NCBI GenBank assembly: GCA_016183025.1
Contig: JACPFL010000276.1
Span: forward strand, 17,354-52,813
Direction of reading: 5' to 3'
DNA from: Deltaproteobacteria bacterium
GTDB taxonomy: Bacteria > Desulfobacterota > JACPFL01
DNA: 35,460 bases
The notes under the pieces are model-generated. The model searched no databases. It worked only from the letters and a program-made list of their open reading frames with translations, and was not told the DNA's origin. Position 1 is the first letter of the stretch, and every line of letters starts with the position of its first letter. Position numbers and translations under genes: made by a program. Of this stretch, positions 1 to 6,896 are shown one piece after another.

Positions 1-373
1 ACGTGCTCGAGAGCGCCATGTCGTAGCTGGAGCCGTCGCCCGCCAGGACAACGACCTGCATGTCGTCTTCCGGACGAAGCCGTCCTTTGGCCTGGAGGAT
101 GTCCAGCGCATCTCGCACGCCCTGCGCGCCTGCCGGCGCGCTCCCCATCGTGGTGTAGAGCCAGGAGCCGCGGAAGGGGGTGAAGGGGAAGACGGCCAGC
201 GAGGTGAAGCAGCCCGCCGCGTTGACGTAGACCACGCGGTCGCCCAGCACCTTGGCCGCTAGGCGGAGGGCGTCGAGGCCCCCGCACCCGGCACACATGG
301 TCGTGCCCGGGAGGATGGACTCCTCGCGGGGGAACTCCTTGAGGTTGCGGAACCTCCGCGCCTCGGCGGTCAC
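1..373 (-). CDS. 2-oxoacid:ferredoxin oxidoreductase, beta (TPP-binding) subunit, truncated by window start
   Basis: Manual reverse translation from GTG at 373 gives VTAEARRFRNLKEFPREESILPGTTMCAGCGGLDALRLAAKVLGDRVVYVNAAGCFTSLAVFPFTPF...VVVLAGDGSSYDMALSST. It has the CAGCG and GDGxxxD TPP motifs and follows the alpha subunit with a GTGA overlap. Open at the window edge. Confidence 0.85.
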   Translation of the reverse strand, partial: MTAEARRFRNLKEFPREESILPGTTMCAGCGGLDALRLAAKVLGDRVVYVNAAGCFTSLAVFPFTPFRGSWLYTTMGSAPAGAQGVRDALDILQAKGRLRPEDDMQVVVLAGDGSSYDMALSST

Positions 374-1587
374 GGGGTCACCTCCTTCCCCGCGATCCGC
401 AGGAGCGCCCGCGTCTCCCGGAGCTCGGCCTCGGTGCAGAGCAGGCGCGGGGGCGGCGTCTCGCCCGTGACTGCGGCCCGCTGGAGGTCGCCGAGGATGT
501 GGTCGAACTCCGCTGGGCTGATCTCCTTGCCGCCCAGTCCGCCGACGTACGACAGGAGCGGTGGGTGGGTGGGCTCGTGGTAGAGCGTGGCCGCCACCTC
601 CGCGAAGGTGATCCCCCCGGCCCCGATCCCGAGGTTCTGGTCGATCACGGCCACGGCCCGGCGGCCGCGCAGCGCCACAGCCACAGCCTCTCCCGGAAAC
701 GGGCGGAGCACCCGGAGGCGCAGGAGCCCAAGCCTGATCCCACGCTCGCGAGCGCGTGCCACAGCCGCCCGCCCCTTTGTGGCGAAGGCGTTGGACATGA
801 CGAGGACGAAGTCCGCGTCATCCAGGTGGTCCCCTTCGACGACGCCATAGCGCCGCCCGAACGCCTCGGCAAAGGCGGCGGCCGCCTCCTCGTGCACCGC
901 CAGGGCGTTCCGGGCGGCGAGGTGCATCTGGTAGCGGAAGTAGGAATACTGCGCGCCGCTCAGCACCGCCACCCCCTGGGCCATCGGCTTCCCCGCCCGG
1001 ATGAAGGCGTGCCGCGGCTCATAGGGGGGCAGGAAGGCCCGCACCACCTCGCTCTCTGGCAGTGAGACCATCTCTCGCGTGAAGGAGAGGTAGAAGCCGT
1101 CCTGGTTAATGAGGGCGGGGAGCAGCACCCGGCGGTCCTCGGCGATCCAGTAGGCGAGCAGGACCGAGTCCACGATCTCCTGGCAGGTCTCGGCGTGGAT
1201 CTGCAGGAACCCCGCGTCGCGGGCAGCGAGGACGTCGTTGTGGTCCGGCTCCAGGGTGATCGGGGAGGCCAGAGCCCGGGAGACGTTCACCAGGACGAGG
1301 GGGACCCGCCACCCCGCCACCGTGTAGAGCACCTCCATGGCGTACAGGAGCCCCTGGCTCGAGGTCGCGGTGAAGACCCGCGCGCCTGCCGCGGCGGCGG
1401 CCCCGGCGGCAGTCATCATCGAGTGCTCCGAGTCCATCATCACGAAGCGGGCGGACAGCTCGCCTTCTGCCACCCAGCGGGCCAGCGTCTCGATGATCTC
1501 CGTTTGGGGGGTGATGGGGAAGGCCGGGACGTAGTCCACCTCGGCGAGGCGGGCGCCCCACGCCGCGGCCTGGTTGCCGGTCATCAT
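370..1587 (-). CDS. 2-oxoacid:ferredoxin oxidoreductase, alpha subunit
   Basis: MMTGNQAAAWGARLAEVDYVPAFPITPQTEIIETLARWV...SEHSMMTAAGAAAAAGARVFTATSSQGLLYAMEVLY is characteristic of the POR/VOR alpha subunit. ATG at 1587 overlaps the upstream gene's TGA; a GTG at 1599 is an alternative start. Confidence 0.9.
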   Translation of the reverse strand: MMTGNQAAAWGARLAEVDYVPAFPITPQTEIIETLARWVAEGELSARFVMMDSEHSMMTAAGAAAAAGARVFTATSSQGLLYAMEVLYTVAGWRVPLVLVNVSRALASPITLEPDHNDVLAARDAGFLQIHAETCQEIVDSVLLAYWIAEDRRVLLPALINQDGFYLSFTREMVSLPESEVVRAFLPPYEPRHAFIRAGKPMAQGVAVLSGAQYSYFRYQMHLAARNALAVHEEAAAAFAEAFGRRYGVVEGDHLDDADFVLVMSNAFATKGRAAVARARERGIRLGLLRLRVLRPFPGEAVAVALRGRRAVAVIDQNLGIGAGGITFAEVAATLYHEPTHPPLLSYVGGLGGKEISPAEFDHILGDLQRAAVTGETPPPRLLCTEAELRETRALLRIAGKEVTP

Positions 1588-2489
1588 CACGCGCTCCACG
1601 GCCGTACCTCGCGCTCGTGGGTGATTACGTGGATCGGGCACTCCTCGACGCAGATCAGGCATCCCTTGCAGACCTCGTAGTCGATGATGGGCCTGTCCTC
1701 CGCGTCCAGGCTGATCGCCCCCTCGGGACAGCGCAGGAAACAGATCCAGCATCGGGTGCAGCGCTCGAAGTCCACCATCGGTCTGAAGATCCGCCAGCTC
1801 CCGGTGCGCCGCAGGGGGGTGTTGGCCGGGCCCATCACGCTCGCCGTCCCCAGCTCGGGCGGGTCATAGGCGACGTCCACCACCAGCGGGGCGGAGGGCA
1901 CGCAGGGCGCCGGGCGCAGCCCGATGGGGCGCACACAGGCGTAGGCCAGATCGGCCAGCTTGAGGTTGGCTTCGATCAGCGCCTCCGGGAGGTCAAGGTC
2001 TGCCAGCTCCTGGGCGAGGGCCAGCATGGTGCTGGATCGGCTGAGCCCCAGCATCCGGCACGCCGCCGCAGCCAGGGCTGCGGAGACCCCGGCCGCGCTG
2101 CCGGCCCAGTCAAGCGCCAGGGCGGTGAAGTCGTGAGCTTCCACCGGCCCTGTGCGGCCGTATCGCGCCCGAACTTCCGCGGAGCTGTGGGGGGTGTTCA
2201 GGAGCAGGGGGGCCTCAGGCTGCACACCGGCCAGCGGGGCCGCACCCGGGTCGTCCAGCAGGGTGTCATCAGCGACCACGAGGAGGTCGGGCGTGCTGAC
2301 CAGCCCGCGCTCCAGGATCGGCCCCGTGGCGATCCGGGCGTACGCGGTCATCGGGGCCCCCCGTCGTTCGGCCCCGTACACTAGCGCATCCTGGGCGGTG
2401 CAGCCATCCAGGGCTGCGGCGGTTCCGACCACCCGGCTGGCGGTCTTCATCCCTTGCCCGCCGCGGCCGTGGAAACGGGTCTGAAGCAT
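1587..2489 (-). CDS. 2-oxoacid:ferredoxin oxidoreductase, fused gamma-delta subunit (gamma domain plus 2x[4Fe-4S] ferredoxin domain)
   Basis: N-terminus FHGRGGQGMKTASRVVGTAAALDG (gamma). C-terminus CTRCWICFLRCP and CKGCLICVEECP (delta). One continuous ORF. Confidence 0.9.
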   Translation of the reverse strand: MLQTRFHGRGGQGMKTASRVVGTAAALDGCTAQDALVYGAERRGAPMTAYARIATGPILERGLVSTPDLLVVADDTLLDDPGAAPLAGVQPEAPLLLNTPHSSAEVRARYGRTGPVEAHDFTALALDWAGSAAGVSAALAAAACRMLGLSRSSTMLALAQELADLDLPEALIEANLKLADLAYACVRPIGLRPAPCVPSAPLVVDVAYDPPELGTASVMGPANTPLRRTGSWRIFRPMVDFERCTRCWICFLRCPEGAISLDAEDRPIIDYEVCKGCLICVEECPIHVITHEREVRPWSA

Positions 2490-2590
2490 CCGTCCTCCCG
2501 TCCGGTGAGGAATGCATCACACATGCCTGTGTCCCCGCCCCGATCCTCCTGACGTAAGGCCGCGATAGGAAAGGCGGACAGGAGGGCCAC

Positions 2591-2641
2591 CCCGACAGGC
2601 TGCCCGGAGACCTGACAAAACGCTCGGGAGTTGTCGGCAGG
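2591..2641 (-). repeat. Copy 1 of a composite intergenic element, upstream of the first oxidoreductase operon
   Basis: cccgacaggctgcccggagacctgacaaaacgctcgggagttgtcggcagg; shares CCCGACAG, GACCTGACAAAA(C/G)GCTCGG and TGTCGGCAGG with 26329-26376. Confidence 0.7.
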
Positions 2642-2719
2642 GCCGGACGGGGCGAAGATCAGGTATGTCCCGGCTGGGGCCTGGGAAACTATCAGGGACC
2701 GCGCTCTCCGTTCTCTGGT

Positions 2720-3853
2720 ATGCCTGATGAAGGGGCCTTGAGGCGAAGCGAGGGACGAACCGTGGAACGGAGAGGGAGCGAAGGTACGCCCGGTCTGCTG
2801 ACGCTCGACGGCGCCTACGGCGAGGGCGGCGGCCAGATCCTCCGCACGGCTCTCTCCCTGGCGGTCGCGCTCCGTCGCTCCGTAGCCCTGACCCGGATCC
2901 GGACCGGGCGGCCGAAGCCCGGGCTTCAGCCACAGCACCTGACCGTGGTCCGGGCCCTTGCCGCGATCAGTGACGCCAAGGTGGCTGGCGATGCGCTCGG
3001 CTCCACGGAGCTCAGCTTCACCCCGCGCACGCTCCAGGGCGGGAGCTACCGCTTCGATGTCGGGGCCATCAAAGGGAGCGCCGGGGCGGTGTCTCTCCTC
3101 TTCCAGGCCTTGCTCCTCCCGCTAGCCTTCGCCCCAACCCCGTCCCGCCTCACGCTCATCGGTGGGACCCATGTACCCTGGAGCCCGCCGGTCCACTACC
3201 TCACGGAGGTGTTTCTCCCGGCGCTCGGTCGGATCGGAGTGGAGGCGCAGCTCGCGCTCCATCGCTGGGGATGGTATCCGGCAGGTGGCGGAGAGGTCGA
3301 GGGGAGGATCATCCCTACCCGCGAGCTCCAGGGGTTCCGGCCCGAGGTGCACCAAGTCCACACATCGATCACCGGGCTCTCAGCGGTCTCCCGTCTGCCG
3401 CGCTCGATCGCGGAGCGTCAACGCCGGCGTGCTGAGGAGCGACTCTCGGCCGCCAGGGTCGTCGCCCGGATCTCCGTGCAGGAAGACACCACTGCTCGGA
3501 GCCCGGGGACGCTACTCTTCCTCGCCAAGCCTGGCAGGGCCGGGTTCCCTGCGCTCGGGCGCCGCGGGGTCACGGCCGAGCAAGTCGCCGACGAGGCGGT
3601 GGAGGGGCTCCTCGCCTATCTGGCCAGCGGCGCCGCAGTGGACGACCACCTGGCGGACCAGCTCGTGCCATTCCTTGCGCTCGGCCGGGAGGGCTCCGAG
3701 TTCACCTGCCCGACGCTCTCGCCCCACCTCCGGACGGTCGCGTGGGTCGTCCAGCAGTTCCTGCCCGTCCGGATCGAGCTGGCCGATGCTTACCCGGCAC
3801 GGGTCCGGATAATTCCGGGAGGGAGCGCGCCAGCCGAGGCCCGGAGAACCTGA
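2720..3853 (+). CDS. rtcA: RNA 3'-terminal phosphate cyclase
   Basis: LTLDGAYGEGGGQILRTALSLAVALRRSVALTRIRTGRPKPGLQPQHLTVVRAL...KGSAGAVSLLFQALLLPL...GGTHVPWSPPVHYLTEVFLPAL matches the RtcA family signature. The exact start codon is uncertain. Confidence 0.93.
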   Translation: MPDEGALRRSEGRTVERRGSEGTPGLLTLDGAYGEGGGQILRTALSLAVALRRSVALTRIRTGRPKPGLQPQHLTVVRALAAISDAKVAGDALGSTELSFTPRTLQGGSYRFDVGAIKGSAGAVSLLFQALLLPLAFAPTPSRLTLIGGTHVPWSPPVHYLTEVFLPALGRIGVEAQLALHRWGWYPAGGGEVEGRIIPTRELQGFRPEVHQVHTSITGLSAVSRLPRSIAERQRRRAEERLSAARVVARISVQEDTTARSPGTLLFLAKPGRAGFPALGRRGVTAEQVADEAVEGLLAYLASGAAVDDHLADQLVPFLALGREGSEFTCPTLSPHLRTVAWVVQQFLPVRIELADAYPARVRIIPGGSAPAEARRT

Positions 3854-3927
3854 CAGGAGCGTCAGGGGGCGAAGGCGGGCCGAAGGAGTGGAAGCCAGGC
3901 TCTGAAGGACGCGGCAGGACCGGCCAG

Positions 3928-4458
3928 CTAAGGATGCCGCTCCCACCAGAAGGGCCAGCGGCGGCGGGTGGGCGGGGATTCCCGCCAGAGCGGATGCCCC
4001 GTCGCTCCTCTGAGGCGGAGGGTGTGGCCGCTCCGCTCGTCCTCGAGGGTCTGGACGATGATGACGACCCGGCCGTCCCGCTCCACGAGCTTCGAGCCTT
4101 TGACCACGAGCCGGTCGCCCGGGGCGAGGGTGGCGCCCAGGTCCCGCACGAACCACTGTGGGCCCAGCCACAGGAGGAAGGGGCTCCCCTCCGAGGGGTC
4201 GGCCGGTTGCAGCCTCACCCACACGGGCTGATCCGGGCTCGAGCCGGACTCGACGGCCGCCACGGTGCCCCGGACCTGGACTACGGTGTTCAGGTCGTAG
4301 CCCATCATGTGCGGGGGATGCCGGCGCCCCCACATCTGTGCGCGGCCAGTCGACACGAAGGCCAGGAGCGCGACCGGAAGGAGGAGCCCCACGAGCCAAG
4401 GCCGAGGTCTTCGCCCCGGACTACGCCCCGTGGCTCCCGTCGGCTCCCGGACGTGCAT
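3928..4458 (-). CDS. Exported small protein with OB-like VRGTV...GDRLVVKGS domain; function unknown
   Basis: Signal-anchor-like N-terminus (WLVGLLLPVALLAFVSTGRAQ) followed by VVQVRGTVAAVES...LGPQWFVRD...GDRLVVKGSKLV...LRLRGATGHPLW. Start chosen at ATG 4458; the ORF extends further upstream. Confidence 0.6.
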   Translation of the reverse strand: MHVREPTGATGRSPGRRPRPWLVGLLLPVALLAFVSTGRAQMWGRRHPPHMMGYDLNTVVQVRGTVAAVESGSSPDQPVWVRLQPADPSEGSPFLLWLGPQWFVRDLGATLAPGDRLVVKGSKLVERDGRVVIIVQTLEDERSGHTLRLRGATGHPLWRESPPTRRRWPFWWERHP

Positions 4459-4493
4459 CGCCTCAAGACCCCCGGCCGGGATTCTCCCAATGC

Positions 4494-4533
4494 AGGAGGG
4501 GTGGGCGGGAAAGGCTCCCCGCCCACCCCTCCT
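4494..4533 (-). terminator. Strong intergenic hairpin (perfect 16-bp stem, 8-nt loop) just after the Spy/ZraP-like gene, without a U-tract
   Basis: AGGAGGGGTGGGCGGG (4494-4509) / AAAGGCTC / CCCGCCCACCCCTCCT (4518-4533). Stop codon of the upstream gene at 4541-4543. Confidence 0.6.
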
Positions 4534-4540
4534 CTCGCCG

Positions 4541-5137
4541 CTAGAAAGCCCCGCAGGGCCCGAATCCGGCGCCTGGACCGGCCCCCATCGCCCTGGGGCC
4601 GTAGCCCATGCCTCGCCCCGGCCCAACGCCCTGGCGGGTCCCGGTCCCCCACATCATCCCGTGGGGTCCCACGGTCCCGAGCTGGGCCCGCTGCTCCGGG
4701 GTCAGGATCGCCAGCAGGGCCTCCCGGTTCTTGGTGGCCTTCTCGTAAAGCTGCGCCCTCAGATCTTGCACAGTCTTCTCAGCCGTCTCGATCTTGGCCT
4801 GGTCCCGTGGCTCAGTCCGATAGAGCGTCCGGAGCTCAAACCACTTCGTGTGCAGCTCAGTGCGGAGCGGAGCCGTCTCCTTGACGAACTCCTGGTGCAG
4901 CGTGGTGAGCTTCCCCTGCTGCTCCGGAGTCAGGGTGGGCAGCGCCGCCGGGCCGGAGCCCATCATGCCGCCGCCTGTGCCGGGGCCCATCATGCCGCCG
5001 CTTGTGCCGGGGCCCATCATCCCCGCGCTGTAGCCCATGCCACGCCCCGGCCCGAAGCCTGGCCCGATTGCCAGGGCTGCCGTGGCGGCGGCCAGCACGA
5101 TCCCGAGTGCCAGCCAGCCGATCGCCGTCCGTTTCAT
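4541..5137 (-). CDS. Spy/CpxP/ZraP-like periplasmic metal- or stress-associated protein (LTxxQ motifs, Met/Gly-rich arms)
   Basis: Signal peptide MKRTAIGWLALGIVLAAATAALA; LTPEQQGKLTTLHQEF...ILTPEQRAQLG; GMMGPGT repeats. Directly downstream of a ZraSR-like two-component pair. Confidence 0.8.
   Translation of the reverse strand: MKRTAIGWLALGIVLAAATAALAIGPGFGPGRGMGYSAGMMGPGTSGGMMGPGTGGGMMGSGPAALPTLTPEQQGKLTTLHQEFVKETAPLRTELHTKWFELRTLYRTEPRDQAKIETAEKTVQDLRAQLYEKATKNREALLAILTPEQRAQLGTVGPHGMMWGTGTRQGVGPGRGMGYGPRAMGAGPGAGFGPCGAF
4958..5021. repeat. 27-bp in-frame tandem repeat (about 2.3 copies) encoding GTGGGMMGP
   Basis: gcccatcatgccgccgcctgtgccggg starts at 4958, 4985 and (partial) 5012, giving a period of 27. 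Confidence 0.85.
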
Positions 5138-5186
5138 TGTTCTCCTCCTCCCGTCCTCAACGGGCTATGGGTTCGTCCTCTGGGAT

Positions 5187-5202
5187 TGCAGAGGCGATGC
5201 CC
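5187..5202 (-). promoter_or_regulatory. Candidate sigma54 -24/-12 promoter for the ZraP-like gene
   Basis: Minus strand reads GGGCATCGCCTCTGCA, with GG-N10-GC spacing and partial match to TGGCAC-N5-TTGCA. Predicted start about 40 nt upstream of the ATG at 5137. The adjacent regulator is a sigma54 activator (GAFTGA). Confidence 0.5.
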
Positions 5203-5232
5203 AGGAGAAGCTCGACCGAGAATGTGTCTCAG

Positions 5233-5248
5233 AGTTATCACACTAACT
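5233..5248. promoter_or_regulatory. Inverted repeat AGTTA-N6-TAACT, candidate upstream activator site
   Basis: agttatcacactaact lies in a short AT-rich island about 30-45 bp upstream of the candidate -24 element. Confidence 0.35.
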
Positions 5249-5372
5249 ACCGTATTTCAAAGGTCTTCTAATCATCCTTTCAGGGGCTATCGGTCTAGGC
5301 GTCTCCCAGGGGCCAGGCCGATTGCTGCAGGGATTGCACCACGCCGCGCAAGGGCTGCAGCGCCTGCGAAGC

Positions 5373-6896
5373 TCAGGGATCACTCGCCGGACGTTGGTTG
5401 GTGAGCCCATAGCTCTTGAGTCGGTACTGCAGGGTGCGGAGGGCCATCCCCAGGCGCCTGGCGGCCAGGCGCCGGTTCCCTCCGGTCTCCTCGAGCGCCC
5501 GCAGGATGGCTGCCTTCTCGATCTCCTCCATGGTACCGGGCTGGGGCGTCGGTGCTGCCCCGGGGGAGCGGACTCCGAGCGCGAGGTTCTCCGGCTGGAT
5601 CTCCTCCCCCCGGGCGACGATCAGGGTGCGCTCAATTGCATGCTCCAGCTCGCGGACGTTCCCGGGCCAGGCGTACTCGAGCAGGGACTGGACCGTGGCC
5701 CTGGAGAGGCGGAGACCCTCGCGGTGATGGCGGGATGCCACCCGGGCCAGGAAGGTCGTGGCCAGCGGCAGGATATCCTCGCGACGCTCTCTGAGCGGCG
5801 GGAGGTGGATGGGGAACACCTTGAGGCGATAGTAGAGGTCCTCCCGGAACCCGCGCTCCAGCACCGCCTGCTCGAGGTCCCGGTTGGTGGCGGCCACGAG
5901 ACGGACGTCCACGCGGATCGTCCGCGTCCCGCCCACCCGTTCGAACTGGCGCTCCTGCAGTACGCGCAGGAGTCGCGCCTGGAGCGCCGGGCTCATGTCC
6001 CCCACCTCGTCGAGAAACAGCGTGCCCCCATCGGCTAGCTCGAAGCGCCCGCGTCGCTGGGCCACGGCCCCGGTGAAGGCGCCCCGCTCATGTCCGAACA
6101 GCTCGCTCTCCAGCAGGTTCTCCGGGATCGCCACGCAGCTCACCGGGATGAACGGCCGATCAGCCCGAGGGCTCAGCCCGTGGATGGCCCGGGCGATGAC
6201 CCCCTTGCCGGTCCCGCTCTGTCCGGTCATGAGCACGGTGGCCGTGGTCGGGGCCACCAGGCGGACCAGCTCCAGGACCTCCTGCATCGCTCGGCTGACC
6301 GCGATGATCGGCTCCGGCAGGCCGGGGATCGAGACCGTGGTCTCCCCTGCCTCGAGGCGGCGGCCGGCACGGCCGCTGGCGGGTGGCTGGGCCCGGGCCC
6401 AGATCCCGCGCGACCGGGAGTTCCCTTCCCTGACGGCTGCAGCGGCCGGTGGGGTCCCGGTCTGTCCCGGTGCCGCCGGGGAGTGCGGCCCCCCGGGGAG
6501 GTCCGACCGCGCGCTCGCCTGGGCTCGTTCTGTCAGGGCCTTGCGCACGAGGAGCCGCAGCTCCTCGGGGCTCCCGAGCGGCTTCAGCAGGTAGTCGTAC
6601 GCGCCCCGGCGCATCGCCTCCACGGCCGAGGGGATGGTGCCGTAGGCCGTCAGCAGGATCACCGTGGTCTCGGGGTGCAGGCTCTTCACCTGTTCCAGCA
6701 GGTCGAGCCCGGAGAGACCGGGCATCCTGAGGTCGGTGATGATCATGTCAGCCGGCGCCTCCCGGAGCGCTTCGAGCGCAGCCCCGCCGTCCCTTGCCTC
6801 CCGGACCTCGTAGCCGGCATCGCGGAGCACCCGGGAGAGGAGCAGGCGCATCGAGGCCTCATCGTCCACTACCAGAATCCGGATGCGCTCAGACAC
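5373..6896 (-). CDS. Sigma54-dependent response regulator (receiver - AAA+ - Fis-type HTH), ZraR/AtoC-like
   Basis: Receiver: ILVVDDEASMRLLLSRVL...DMIITDLRMPGLSGLDLL. AAA+: GQSGTGKGVIARAIH, ESELFGHERGAFTGAV, GGTLFLDEVGDM. C-terminal HTH: AAILRALEETGGNRRLAARRLGMALRTLQYRLKSYGL. Confidence 0.94.
   Translation of the reverse strand: MSERIRILVVDDEASMRLLLSRVLRDAGYEVREARDGGAALEALREAPADMIITDLRMPGLSGLDLLEQVKSLHPETTVILLTAYGTIPSAVEAMRRGAYDYLLKPLGSPEELRLLVRKALTERAQASARSDLPGGPHSPAAPGQTGTPPAAAAVREGNSRSRGIWARAQPPASGRAGRRLEAGETTVSIPGLPEPIIAVSRAMQEVLELVRLVAPTTATVLMTGQSGTGKGVIARAIHGLSPRADRPFIPVSCVAIPENLLESELFGHERGAFTGAVAQRRGRFELADGGTLFLDEVGDMSPALQARLLRVLQERQFERVGGTRTIRVDVRLVAATNRDLEQAVLERGFREDLYYRLKVFPIHLPPLRERREDILPLATTFLARVASRHHREGLRLSRATVQSLLEYAWPGNVRELEHAIERTLIVARGEEIQPENLALGVRSPGAAPTPQPGTMEEIEKAAILRALEETGGNRRLAARRLGMALRTLQYRLKSYGLTNQRPASDP

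Noticed and set aside
2447-2938. Minus-strand ORFs 2447..2938 and 2517..2933 in the rtcA upstream region
   Set aside because: They overlap both rtcA and the gamma-subunit start, lack domain-like sequence, and run through the regulatory intergenic region.
3849-3866. CCTGAC-AGGAGC-GTCAGG hairpin at the end of rtcA as part of the CTGACA element family
   Set aside because: It is a simple 6-bp hairpin containing the rtcA stop codon between convergent genes. No GCTCGG or TGTCGG blocks, so likely unrelated; too short and lacking a U-tract to call a terminator confidently.
5326-5341. Alternative GG-N10-GC sigma54 match (TGGTGCAATCCCTGCA on minus strand)
   Set aside because: Comparable sequence match but about 190 nt upstream of the start and immediately after the regulator stop; 5187-5202 is better placed.
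4307-5404. 365-aa plus-strand ORF with AGAHHAAACAGAHHAAACAGAHH repeats
   Set aside because: The repeat is the antisense translation of the 27-bp repeat in the ZraP-like gene; no independent coding evidence.
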